Of a DNA stretch of 64,000 nt, positions 1-10,865 are shown piece by piece (the first letter of the stretch is position 1; every line of letters starts with the position of its first letter). The notes under the pieces are model-generated. The model saw only the letters and a list, made by a program, of their open reading frames with translations, was not told where the DNA came from and ran no database searches. The DNA comes from Siphonodentalium dalli (lineage: Eukaryota > Mollusca > Scaphopoda > Gadilida > Siphonodentaliidae), in the NCBI GenBank assembly GCA_032622095.1, contig CP136066.1, positions 49,264,911-49,328,910 of the forward strand, written 5' to 3'. The position numbers and the translations under genes are program-made.

Positions 1-290
1 CGCGACGAAGCTCCTCTTTTCGCGTATTCAAACGCTGCCGTGCTATTATCGCCAATATGCGAGCTACACGCTTAAATCCGTTGTCATCCGCTATCGTTTG
101 AAGTACCTACTCCAAAAAGGCCATCTGAAGAGCGTAATACTCTGGGGTATCCGAAGGCTTCACCAACGACACCAAGCGAGCTTTCAATTGATTTTCAAGC
201 TCACTCATTTCGCGACGAGCTCCATGAGATTCAAGAAGGGAACACATTTCGATCAGGAAGTTTTGATAAACTGAGGTAAGCGAAACTGCT
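1..290 (-). pseudogene. Coding-like ORF fragment, unknown product, cut by window edge
   Basis: Reading the minus strand from about 290 to 1 gives roughly 95 codons that look coding (charged, mixed composition, with stretches such as ENQLKARLVSLVKPSDTPEY and RRQ/KEELRR-like basic ends), broken by a single in-frame TAG at 107-109. The frame runs off the window, so the true 3' end is unseen, and I cannot fix the start. It lies downstream of, and on the same strand as, the broken family B polymerase at 718-2003, so it may be another gene of the same Polinton/adintovirus-type element. That link rests on position only. I do not recognise the family. Confidence 0.35.
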
Positions 291-717
291 AGGTGGATTT
301 TAAGTGACCCGTGTCTTTTATACGAAAATATGGAATGTAGCAGGTGCTAAATTTGAGCGGATTGCACGACACCTGAGGCTATGCGACTGTATAGGTGAAT
401 GGGGTATCGTGAATTTTCGCTTAAACGGTAATCCCGACTCACTATTGACAAATAGGGCGTCTGGTCCACAGGCTTTAAAATCGTTTCCTTAAATAGTATT
501 GTTAGATCGTAAACTGAAAGATAGATAATTTTATGGTGTGTTTGTCTCTTCGCTATCTGTAAACACTATCGATAATTTAATTTTTGGGGAGACCGCAGGG
601 GTTGAACGATAGTAGAGGAATGTCTTAAAGGAACGTATCGAGTTTATATCGCAATAATCAACCAACATACAATTAACAAAAATATATACACATATCAACA
701 AAAGAACATCCTAATAT

Positions 718-2003
718 TTAAATATTTAAAGGGCTCGTCGTGATTCCATCGTCCATTACGTGTCTTTACGGACAAAAATAAGACAGACCGTTTTTTAATT
801 GGGAATATGTATACATAGAATTCCCCCACATTTTAAAACCCGTGTTAACGGTGGGAATTGGGCAATTCAGTTTCAAGACATCCATATACATTTTAGCCGT
901 TAACTGGTTCTGCTTTTTATTCAGGCCTTTGCACGTCACTTTGGTCGAATCACCGATGCACATATAACATTTGCTGGAAAGAGCGATAATTCCATCCCCA
1001 CGCCATTCTTCTTTGAAAAGACCCCCGGTCCTCTTGCTGTAGGCGAAAGCTTCCTTGCAGCAATCTCGATCCATAACTCCCCGCGAACTTTACAAGCTAT
1101 AAATTCTTCGTGATGTTTATCGCAGTAGGGTTGTAGAAACCAGTTGGAATATTCCCTATAGAAAGCTGATTTCTTATCTTCGTCGATGACAGCGTCTAAA
1201 TCAGAACCTGCTAGAACTAGGTAGTTGCTGTCCGTATCCATTTGCACCAATTCGAATTGGCTTTTATTGATAAACTTGGCTAGACATTCGTAGTAGAAAT
1301 CCAGCATGCGAATCTTGGCGTACCCATAGACGAAGGCACCGATATGACTCGGTAAATCTTCTTTTATTAGACATTTAGCCTTCTCGATTTCGTACAAATC
1401 AGAGGTCAATTCTTTCATCGCCCGAAATTTGACATCATTCACATCCTTGATAGCTCTGGGCTGATTAACATATGTCGTATCAGTGTGTCGGCTTTTATCC
1501 ATTAGGCATTTGTCATATGCCGAGTTTCCGACCAATTTGAAGGAATCAGCGATTATACTTTTTGTCGGATGTGTATCACCCTCTCTTGTTAGGGACGGTG
1601 TCTGCAAATTATTCGAAACACTTCTCCGGTTTATATTGGATAACTTCGTAGACCTTGACAAGCAGTCCGTGGTTTAAGTACCATTGCACTTGGGGGCTAG
1701 CGAGTAAGATTCTTTTGGCGAAATAACTTCCGACCAGAGCTCATCTGGGTTGTTTGAGAAGTTCGTTTTCCGTGGCGAATTCTTTCATGCACCCACTTAA
1801 ATCATCAATGGTAATTTCTGGATTTTTGAAAACTGGTGTCATTTCGCTGAACTTTTCTTTCAAATTGTCCGGAGTATCCACATCACACAACACTAGCCCG
1901 AAGAGAGCTCAGGTTTTCAGTTGATCGAGCACTTTCTCGTGTGACATCTTCGTCAAACGTCCAGGTGCCGAAACGTCATACATCCCGGTGATCTGAAGCC
2001 TAA
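718..2003 (-). pseudogene. Broken family B DNA polymerase, Polinton/adintovirus type, C-terminal part
   Basis: This is a decayed copy of the C-terminal half of a protein-primed family B DNA polymerase, the organellar/viral type carried by Polinton (Maverick) elements and adintoviruses. Seen in the sequence: the palm motif FKLVGNSAY (with D where the family usually has G after it), the helix region FVYGYAKIRMLDFYYE, the catalytic MDTDS motif, and a C-terminal block GLFKEEWRGDGIIALSSK followed by KGLNKKQN. The frame is lost by in-frame stops at 1909-1911, 1741-1743, 1609-1611 and 766-768 and by frameshifts near 1560-1610 and 1075-1085. The natural end is probably the TAA at 718-720. The N-terminal exonuclease half is not seen. 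It cannot be functional. The family call is firm; the exact element type is an inference. Confidence 0.82.
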
Positions 2004-2125
2004 CATATAAGCTACATGACTCATAATTATATCCCAATATTTTTTTTTAATGTGTTCACTATGTTCAGTTCAAATTTAAAAAACCAGGTAACACAAATAT
2101 GTCCCCACATTTCATGTCAGCAGCC

Positions 2126-2178
2126 TTTATAGTTACATAATACATATACCTTTATAGTAACATAATGCATATACCTTG
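2126..2178. repeat. Two-copy tandem repeat, about 29 bp unit
   Basis: CCTTTATAGTAACATAATGC and its near copy lie head to tail. Apart from this, 2004-2439 holds no gene or element that I can recognise. Confidence 0.6.
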
Positions 2179-2439
2179 ACATTCCAACTGGTGTCGTTTG
2201 AAAAAGTCCTCTTCAATATAGTTAGTTTAATATTGCCTAAAAACGTAAGAAATATCAATCTGTCTATGTGCCATGGTGCATGGCGACCCATCACAACCTA
2301 AAATAGTCCATTTGCGACAACTAGACGCTGCTGGATTATGATTTAACCCTTTATAGAGCCCCACATATACTGGAGCAGACGGCACTCTGCAGTGCATGCT
2401 TCCATCTGTGTGAGGCTCCCTGTGGGATAAATCTCTTAA

Positions 2440-2839
2440 TTAACCCTTTACCCAACAAAACGACCAAAACCGGCCAAATAAAGCTTCAACAGCCTAAATT
2501 ATCTTGGGTCTGTCTCAATAGAACCATACAAATATGGATATCATTGGAACCGGCTCCTTGACCACATTGTGATAGTTACAGTTATGCCCTGTGCCAATGC
2601 ATTCTCTTATATATGCGAGTCGACCATAGGTTGCCTCGCATATATAAGAGAATGCATTGGCCTAAAAAAAATCTTTTTTTAACACTTTTTACCATTTTTT
2701 CTTACATTCTTTAACAATTTTATAATTTTTAATGTGTTAAGCCAATGCATTCTCTTATATATGCGAGGCGACCTATGGTTGACTCGCATATATAAGAGAA
2801 TGCATTGGCACAGGGCCCTTCTGTTGGGTAAAGGGTTAA
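2440..2839. mobile_element. 400-bp TTAA-flanked MITE, copy 1 (piggyBac-like)
   Basis: The element starts TTAACCCTTTACCCAACA and ends with the exact inverse, so it has 14-bp TIRs (CCCTTTACCCAACA) inside a TTAA at each end. A TTAA target and TIRs starting CCC are typical of piggyBac-type elements. Inside are two hairpin pairs built from CCAATGCATTCTCTTATATA, one near each end, around an AT-rich centre. No ORF is present, so it depends on a transposase elsewhere. A copy of exactly the same length sits at 35,028-35,427, and partial relatives lie at 33.83-33.95, 47.59-47.86 and 54.39-54.55 kb. Confidence 0.85.
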
Positions 2840-3350
2840 TTTGTCTACAGTAGTTGTTACAGACTCATGACCATTTGGGTTCTCAAAAATAGGCTCACGG
2901 ACTACAGCTGTTGCCGGCGAACTCGGCTGGTAGCTGCCAAAAGAATAGTGATCTGAATTATTGTCATTTATTTTTTTTTCAATATAGGATTGGAATCAGT
3001 AAACGTAACAAATTGTCCCTTATCGTTTGTTCTCACCAACCCTGAAAGTTCACCCCCCCATCTCACTCAGAGGAGAATTGATAAACTTAGAACGTGCAAT
3101 GTGAAAGACCACTTTATGGTTGGCAAAAAGTGGTCGTTAGCGAATTAAACACATCTATTCGATGGTCGGGTTTAACACTATTTACAGTTTCGTGGAGATA
3201 GTTCCTCGTTCCACTCAAGATTTGAAAGTGGTCGAGGAATTAAATGCAGAACGTTTGTTGTGATATTAATGTCAGGTTTTGAATCGTCCTCAACACGCCA
3301 TCTCTTTTTGATAACCTGGTTAGTGTCAAAAATGTAAAACAGTCTCCTTC
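2840..3350. other. Unassigned stretch
   Basis: There is no open frame with coding character and no repeat that I can match elsewhere in the window. Confidence 0.5.
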
Positions 3351-3560
3351 GTCATTTGTAGAATGAGGTCCCCAGAGGGTGAATTTAGTGATGCTACCCT
3401 GCATAGCGGGCTAGCATCAGCAAATTCACCCTCTGGGGACCTCATTCTGCTTACACCTCAGCAGAATGAGGTTCCCAGAGGGTGAATTTGGTGATGCTAG
3501 CCTGCTATGCGGGGTAGCATCACTAAATGCACCCTCTGGGGACCTCATTCTGCAAATGAC
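3351..3560. repeat. Tandem pair of about 93-bp palindromes within a short TIR element
   Basis: Two near-perfect palindromes (3358-3450 and 3461-3553) stand side by side. Each begins with a form of GCAGAATGAGGTCCCCAGAG and ends with its inverse. The pair is bounded by GTCATTTG at 3351 and CAAATGAC at 3560, so the whole 210 bp is itself an inverted repeat. It has no coding capacity. It is probably a foldback MITE or a duplicated hairpin; I see no convincing target-site duplication. Confidence 0.8.
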
Positions 3561-3799
3561 AGACATGCAATTTCAAGGCTTGTCAGTTATCCATTCCGGA
3601 ATACTTGTGTGCGCGAACTGGAAGGTCTAACGGTTCCATTCAACGCCCACATTGTTTTGCTTCCAGACAGATAGTGGTTTAATAAGTTAATGATGAACGA
3701 AAAAGGGCCAACATAGTTTAAATACGTCGCATGTAAAACATGTTCCATTGCCAAGCACAAGAAGCTAGTTTTATTTGGATTATTTTCCGAATCAGTTAT

Positions 3800-3814
3800 T
3801 CCAAGAAGAAACTT
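3800..3814. repeat. Candidate target-site duplication, left copy (partner 10,279-10,293)
   Basis: TCCAAGAAGAAACTT directly abuts the poly(A) tail (plus-strand poly-T) of the LINE and matches 10,279-10,293 over 15 of 15 bases. The last bases overlap the tail, so the true duplication may be 13-15 bp. Confidence 0.6.
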
Positions 3815-4253
3815 TTTTTAATTTTTTTTTAAAGTTTTTATTGATCAAGATTAAATGTATATAAATATTGTAACAAGATTTGCAAAAAAAGATCCCACAC
3901 AAACTCTTTCATACCCAGTCTATCAGTAACTTGCATACATCCTTTCGCTCGCATGCTCTTTCACTCATCGCGACAAGTTTATAATTATACAAGTTTCTGG
4001 TATGGGTCCCGCAAGCTATGTTAGACATAGGTTTAGTCAAAGAGCTAATATCGGTAGGTTCAATGCTTATAAGATATTAATTGTGTATATATAGCTCTTT
4101 GCTGAGTATAATGGGATTTTGATTGGTGTTGAAATAAGTTTTTTCCCTTTCTGGTGGATCAACTCGGCGGTTTTTCGGCACTTATTCCTCTGGTCAATAC
4201 TTGTGAGTTTAAGAGGTAAATTTGGGTTTTGGTGGGAACGATATTTTGATACG

Positions 4254-7200
4254 TCATGGTTTGTTTGCGTCGGACGTTTTGTTAAGAGCTTCAATGATTA
4301 AAAACCAGTTTTTCTCAAAAGAGGGTAATTTCATTTGGCACTGTGCCAACAATTTCTCCTGTAAATATCTAGATTGTAGTTCTGATAGAAAGGATTTTGG
4401 TGATAACATATCAGGATTAAATTTAGTTTTATATATGTATTGTTTTATCAGTAGCCAAAACAGATTCATCATAGAGTTACCGCCCATTGATAGGGATCCA
4501 AGAATTGCAATCTTTCTTGTGGCTAACAAGGCGATACCATTTGATTGCACCAAATAGTAACATCATTTATAAAGTTTTTTTACAAGCGTACAGTCCCAAA
4601 AAATATGGGATATATCTTCAGATGTTGTGCCGCAGCGATTACATAAATCATTTTGTTCTAGGTTGACCATTTTAAGAAATTTCTTTGTGGAAAGTATTCT
4701 ATGATTAATTCTATATTGTAACCACCACATTGTCGTGTCAGGCGTCGTGGTGAAAGCAAGCCGGTTGTAGTTTTCCCATTGAATGTCATTATCCTCAAAT
4801 TCAGCCTGCCATTTTGTATGGGATTTTGGCATGATTTTCATTGAATTTAAAATTTTGTAGAAGTCCTGTCCACCATGAGTATTGTTCAATGGGATGACAA
4901 AATTACTTGGAAGGAAAGGGCTTTCAATACGAAATAAGGGTTGGTTGAGCTTTTGTGCCATAGCTATTATTTGTTTCAAGATGCTGTTCATTGTCAGAAA
5001 ATCTGTACGTATATGATAACATTCGAATAAAGATTGTTCTGTGTGTAATATGCCATCTCTTTGAAACAAGTCATTTATATATATAATTCCTTTTTTTCGC
5101 CATGAAAAAAAATTAATGGTGTGTCCTTCCAGTTTTATATCGGGGTTGTTCCAAATAGTGCATGCCTGAAATCGATTTTGTTTCTTATTTTTTTCTAACA
5201 TATTTGCAAAAGCCAGTAGTACGTCATGCCAGAAAGGATTTTTCACGACATTAGCTTTGTTTTTTAGAAAAGCATGGTTGTATGTCAGAAATAGGTGGTT
5301 TTGGTGATAGGAAGGTCGGTTAGGGGTGTCCATTTGGAACTTTTCAATAACAATCGTCTCACCCAAGTTATTTTCATTGACATGAGGAAATTGTTTACAT
5401 CTACCATTTTCATTCCACCGTGCGAGTGGTCTTGACAGACGAGTTTTCTTTTTACTCGGTCCCGCTTGGAATTCCATAGAAAATTGAATAGTATTATTTC
5501 GAGTTTGGTCATGAAATTGTTGTTGGGGTTAGGCAATGCGATGAATAGGTGAGTTAATTTGGGGATAATGATGGATTTTATAACTGTTATACGACCAAAT
5601 GGGGTAAGTAGTCGATGATTCCATGTTTCTGTTAATCGTTTAATTTCATTCAGCTTATTTTCAAAATTAATCGACATTTTGTTTAAAGTAGTAATAAAGT
5701 TGGTTCCAAGAAGATTAAATGAGTCAGCAAATGTGAGATGCAGGTCCGGACATATATTTTCTTGCCGCCCCACCATGGATCCAATCCACGACGCCTGACA
5801 CTTACTCGCATTGAGATTGAGTCCCGATATTTTAGCAAAGGCATTTAGGGTGGAATAGGCCTAACTCAGACTACTTTCGGAACCGTCTAGAATAAGTGTC
5901 GTGTCGTCTGCGTACTGCGTTAACTTAAATTCAAAACCATCGAGGGTAATTCCTTTGATTTTTTTATTATTTCTAATCATGAGAGCTAGGATTTCTGCGC
6001 AAATCAAAAAAATGTACGGAGATATAGGATCGCCCTGCCGACAGCCTGGACCTAGTGTGAAATGTTGTGATATGTGCCCATTTATGAGTAACGAAGAGTT
6101 AATATTCGTATAAAATATTGAAATCTGTTTTTTTATCGTTTCTCCAAAGTTGAAAAATTCAAGACATTTGTGCATGAATTTCCACGATACAGAGTCAAAT
6201 GCCTTCTCAAAATCTAAAAGTAGTAAGAGGCCAGGAATTTTCTTCAAGTTAGTTTGGTATATACGATCATAAATCAGTCGTGTATTGTCTCCTATGTATA
6301 GGCCCTTCAAGAAACCCGTTTGGTCCTCGTTAATGATATGGGGGAGAACTTGTTTCATCCGCTGAGCTATACATGCAGATGCCAGCTTATATGAGCTGTT
6401 CAATAAGGTAATCGGTCTCCAATTTTTTAGAAGATGTCTGTCTTTGTCTTTTTTGGGGAGAAGAGTTATAATTCCTTGTTTTTGTGTAATGGAGAGCTCT
6501 CCTGATTTATAGGACTCATTCAGAGATTCACATAAAATAGGCCCAAGCTTTCGCCAGAAAAGTTTCCAAAATTCATACGGAAATCCATCCAATCCACATG
6601 TCATACCATTCTTTGTTTGTATTAATACTGCAGACAGTTCATGAATGGTGATTGGCCCTTCTATACTATCTGAAATATCTTTATTTAGTTTCAAAACGTT
6701 ATTGTCCAAAGTGGCAAAATGTGTCTCGGACTGAGTAGTGCATTTTGAAGTGTATAAAGTTTGATAAAAGTTACGAGCTTCTTTAATAATGTCATTTTGG
6801 CAGGTTAGTAATTTCCCATTTGAGTCTATCAGATTGGTCAGGGTTTTGAATATATAATTACGCTTTTCCAAATTTAAGAAATATTTTGTTGGTTTCTCGC
6901 CATCCTCTATCCATTTTGCTCTAGATCTTATCATTGCACCCATTGTAGCTTCCTTTCTCATATCCATTAACTCGTTATCGACTTTTTGTATCTCTTCCAG
7001 AAGTTTCACCTTCTGTTCAATGTCCGACCCATTCCTATCAACCAATTCGGTAAGATCATATTTAGCTTTCTGTAGAGCTTCTTCTTTTGATTTACGCTCT
7101 CGTTTTCTGTTTGAAGAGTAAGCAATGGTAGCCCCTCTTATATCCAATAAAAGTGAATCTAGAAAAAGTTTTTTGCTGATATCACATTTACATGTATGAT

Positions 7201-8059
7201 GAGGGGAACTATCTAATTCGTCTGTAGTGTAGTTGTATCGAATCTTATTGGTTCCAATGAGCTCATTCATCATATCGATATATGTTTTGTCTCGTAGAAG
7301 TGAAAGATTAAATTTCCAAAAACCGTGACCCTTCTGGTGAGTATTTAATGTTAGTGATAATGTTATAATCGAGTGATCGGATCTATATCCCGGCAGTATG
7401 TTTGGTTTCTCTCCAATTAGGCTCAATATATCATCTGATACGAGGAAATAGTCCAGCCTCGCCATTTTTATAGGTGACTTTCTTCTCCAAGTGAAACGCT
7501 TAAGTTCTTTATTATTGGATCTCCATACATCAATTAGGTCGAACCTATCGACAAGACTATGCACCGCCTCTTGTGCGCGTGGACTGTTTGTATGTTTATA
7601 GTTGAAAGTATCGGACGTTTGATTTTGAACCAAATTCCAATCACCACATATTACGATTTGAGTATTGCCTATTTTAGTAATTGCTTTTTGCAGGTTATTG
7701 TAAAATTCTGGGTTATCGTTATTTGGCCCATAAATATTAGCCAAACTAATTCTCACATTTTCAATGGTGATATCCAAAATGATATAATTTCCGCCAGTAT
7801 CTTTCAGAGATTCGTGTATGTGGAAATCTAAATTTGTATTGAACAGAATTGCTACTCCACGAGAATTTGATTTAAAAGATGCTATTTCTGTTTTGGAGCC
7901 CCATTCGGCTGAAATAATTTTTTCCATATCTTTTGTAAAATGTGTATCTTGTAGACATACTATAGACGGTTTCAAATCTTTCAAGTGTCGAAAAACATCG
8001 CGACGCTTAGTAGTTTCGTTCAGCCCTCGACAGTTTGAAGAAATAATTTTCACAGACAT
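4254..8059 (-). pseudogene. LINE ORF2 (APE endonuclease + reverse transcriptase), L1/Tx1-like, three breaks
   Basis: ORF2 nicks target DNA and copies the element RNA in the nucleus. An ATG at 8059 opens an APE-type endonuclease with SSNCRG, LQDTHF, CGDWNL, ARLDYF and SDHSI. Then comes the linker HGFWKFNLSLL typical of Tx1-like L1s, and the RT with LKNWRPITLLN, DFEKAFDS, GCRQGDPISPYIF and the active site QYADDTT. The thumb/C-terminus shows LLGTNF, TPFGRITVIKS, FLWNSKRDRVKR and a CNRCG...H...C zinc-type end. The coding length, about 1270 codons, fits a whole ORF2. Breaks are an in-frame TAG at 5861-5863, a frameshift near 5285-5330, and an in-frame TGA at 4563-4565. Few breaks suggest a moderately young insertion. 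Clade assignment is by motif style only. Confidence 0.9.
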
Positions 8060-8460
8060 GAGCAGACGTTAGTACGCAGACGTCCGACCGATCGACCACC
8101 AAGGGCGGAAAAGACTTCAACTGAAATTCTTAATGTGGAAGTTATACAGGAGTATACCGAAACGTGTAAAAAATAACCAATGTCACTTGCACTCACACTC
8201 TCCTTACATACCATGCTGAAAGAAAAACACATACATATAATAATAATAAAGATGATCGATACAAATATCATTTCTGTATTCCGGTGTTCGGTTATCATCG
8301 TGCCTCGATGTGCCGAGGCCACCCTGGTGTGGCATGCCAGCATATAAGCAGTCGGTTAATCATTTAAGTAGTACATCGTTTAAGTATGTTCCCTATTCTG
8401 TATTTATGTATTTGTACACAAATATATTTGTGCACATTAAATGAGTAACGATGGGAAGAC

Positions 8461-8510
8461 GGATAGACAAACGAACAAGTGGATAGACAAACGAACAAGT
8501 GGACAGACAT
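8461..8510. repeat. 20-bp tandem repeat, 2.5 copies
   Basis: The unit GGATAGACAAACGAACAAGT is repeated perfectly twice, then breaks off. It lies in the ORF-free stretch upstream of the LINE ORF2. Confidence 0.75.
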
Positions 8511-9228
8511 ATGTCGATTGTGTAAAAACAACTCGGCCTTGTTTTGTTACTCACCAAAAATCGATAATTGCTGAAATTCCTATGTACAACACGTGACATG
8601 TAATGCTATTGACCCTAATAAGTGTTGTCAGACCAAGATATTTGACCCATTTTGCGGCCAAACAGTTCAAAGGAAATTTCACTGACCACACGTTATCCTC
8701 GTGTTTAGTCTGTTTGTTAACCATAATATCGCTGTGTTGTTTCGATATGGATGTGGATATTATCAGTGCAATTTCTATGGATTTTAATCTGATATATCAG
8801 GATTAATCCAACTGGACATTAAGTTTTCTGCAATGTGTGGTGAGTTTGTCTTTCATATTAACACTGATTAAGAGCTTGGCAAACCGACTATACACAGCTA
8901 TAGGTAATTTCAACATCTCTATGTAAACAAGAAAAGTGAAACTTGTAGATTGCCAGTGAATGAAAAGTTTTGAGTTGACAAGTAATGAATATCTATACAT
9001 ACTATGTCTATAACTGTATCTGGCAACTCAGACACAATATTTAATGTACCAGTCTTAGTATGTGTCCACATGTATGCAATTTTGGACAACTCAAATATAT
9101 ACTCTTTCATTGACACCAGTATTGTCGGTGTGGTCGAGATGTGCATGATGTTTGGGTAACATTCTCACTTAAGTTGCACAATAATATGGTCATCTGCCTT
9201 ATCCATTGTGATATATTAGATAATTATT

Positions 9229-9467
9229 AGTTTAATCCATTCAAATCGATTGGGGGTTCAAGTGGCAGGTACCGAGTACACATTCCCGTGCAGATCCCTG
9301 AAGCAAAAGTTTGATATGGTATTTTGAGATTACCCCATTCTTCATTATTTGCTCCAGAGATCAGCAAGACAATCCATATTCATAGCCTGTCACGTGACAC
9401 CCTGGTTAGGCGAGTTATATATACATATACATACATATACACATATACACATATATATACACATACA

Positions 9468-9507
<40 letters not shown>

Positions 9508-9536
9508 CATATATACATACATACACACATACACAC

Positions 9537-9579
<43 letters not shown>

Positions 9580-10265
9580 AAGCCACATTGATAAATATGT
9601 CATAGTACATGCCAATTATAAATAAACACAATTATCCAACAAAAAGCTCAAGTATTTACATGATGCACAAAGAAAGTGTACATTTTTATGAATCAATAAC
9701 AATGCACATGAAGTTCACCATCCTCCGACAGTTCATATTTAGATGTTTTGCATGGAACACAAAACAAATTTCATGTAAAGTTACACCTTAACAGTTTTAA
9801 CACTTGATTGATACTATTTCTGCTCTAAATTTGACTTGTTTGTCATACAACAAATTTCTCAAAAGTCTGCTCAAATTCAATTGTTATGAAAATGTCTTTG
9901 CGAAATTGTAAGTTAGTCCATTCAGAGATTATATAAGGAGGAGTCGAGCAGTACATCTCGAATTTGGATGCCCATGCAAATCCCTGGAGAAAATGCTGTT
10001 TATAATGCAGACTGACAGTACTTGTATGCCATTATTCAGCTATTGCTCCTGAGATCAGCCTGGGAACCCCCATTCGAAATTGGTAGTGTGGCAGCCAGTA
10101 TCATCATTTTAAAATAGACTGAATATTTACATGATGTACTTGGAATGTTTACATGAAGCATTATTATATTACTAGAGACTTTCCAACCTAATGACAATTC
10201 ATATTTTCATGAACAAAATTAGACAACCCCTGTAAATTTTCAAATTAACCTGTTTGACCCTTGAT
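9229..10265 (-). repeat. Two diverged direct repeats, offset about 686 bp, at the presumed LINE 5' end
   Basis: Segments starting near 9229 and 9912 align in order: AGTT(T)A(A/G)TCCATTCA, then GTGCAGATCCCTG versus ATGCAAATCCCTGG, then GCTCC(A/T)GAGATCAGC, then AGTATTTACATGATG versus ATATTTACATGATG. They lie just inside the proposed right target-site duplication, that is, at the 5' end of the minus-strand LINE. They could be tandem promoter monomers like those of some L1s, but an unrelated older duplication is possible. Confidence 0.5.
9416..9590. repeat. TA/TACA microsatellite
   Basis: About 170 bp of alternating TA with CATA and CACA interruptions. Reading frames through it on both strands are low-complexity YIYIYI peptides and are not genes. 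Confidence 0.95.
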
Positions 10266-10352
10266 TATGTTCTCCAACTCCAAGAAGAAACTTAATCATC
10301 ACCTGATATTTGCGATGTAAACCACACGGAAGTAGAGAAATTCTTTAAATAG

Positions 10353-10862
10353 TCAACATGCAATTGACAATAACACCATTCTTTGTCCCACCAAAACTTC
10401 AACACATTGACTACGCTCTAATTCAAAGGCTAACATTTCAAGTTCATCATTTGTAAGCCTCCCATCCCAGATAGCACACAATACTTTCCCGAATGCACCC
10501 TGTTGCACACTTTCACTAGTAGTAGCTTGGCTAGACATCGCCCATGCTGCGAGTATTCCACACATGCAGTCCAGAACCATTGCAAATCGATCGGGTAACA
10601 GTCCTTGATAAACCAGACCCTCAGTTTCCGATTTGTTAAACTTGTTGTTGTCTCTCCAGTGGATGGTCAATAACACTGAGACACACATCATTCGGGTTGG
10701 GGTCAGTGGTGCGGCAATACATGTGGGCGTGACGACAAGGCCCTGACTAGTAGGGTCTCCGTTTGGGGGATGTCCACCTTGGAAATACCAACTGCACAAC
10801 CGCCTTGAACCAGACCTAAGTTTCCATTTGTACCCCTTGAGTTTGACTTTGGATACTAGCCT
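10353..10862 (-). CDS. Unidentified coding-like ORF, about 165 codons, possible exon
   Basis: The minus-strand frame is open from just after a TAG near 10,865 to a TGA at 10,353-10,355. The translation looks protein-like, with varied composition and a C-terminal region rich in helix formers around NDELEMLAFELERSQ. The central part is fairly hydrophobic (RMMCVSVLLTIHW, LDCMCGILAAWAM). I recognise no family. No start codon clearly fits, and the frame may be an exon with an upstream acceptor. Another minus frame at 10,856-11,086 directly upstream also looks somewhat protein-like and could be an earlier part after a frameshift. It lies just outside the proposed LINE boundary. It could be a host exon, an old transposon or chance. 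Confidence 0.35.
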   Translation of the reverse strand, partial: RLVSKVKLKGYKWKLRSGSRRLCSWYFQGGHPPNGDPTSQGLVVTPTCIAAPLTPTRMMCVSVLLTIHWRDNNKFNKSETEGLVYQGLLPDRFAMVLDCMCGILAAWAMSSQATTSESVQQGAFGKVLCAIWDGRLTNDELEMLAFELERSQCVEVLVGQRMVLLSIAC

Positions 10863-10865
10863 ATT

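Larger units (their letters stand above)
3813..10278 (-). mobile_element. L1/Tx1-like LINE insertion, about 6.5 kb, with candidate 15-bp target-site duplication
   Basis: The 3' end on the minus strand is an A-rich tail (plus-strand T runs at 3813-3830) behind an AATAAA signal (3837-3842). Right beside the tail is TCCAAGAAGAAACTT (3800-3814), and the same 15 bases recur at 10,279-10,293. This is the geometry expected of a LINE target-site duplication, so the insertion may span the whole interval. ORF2 fills 4254-8059. The 2.2 kb upstream of ORF2 hold no recognisable ORF1, only diverged repeats and a TA-rich microsatellite. The element identity is firm. The outer right boundary depends on the direct repeat. 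Confidence 0.65.

Noticed and set aside
304-492. 62-codon plus-strand frame near the left edge
   Set aside because: It partly overlaps the frame antisense to the coding-like minus strand and shows no domain or coding character.
9324-9631. Five overlapping open frames of 60-93 codons on both strands
   Set aside because: They translate the TA/TACA microsatellite into YIYIYI/TYTHIY peptides; no gene.
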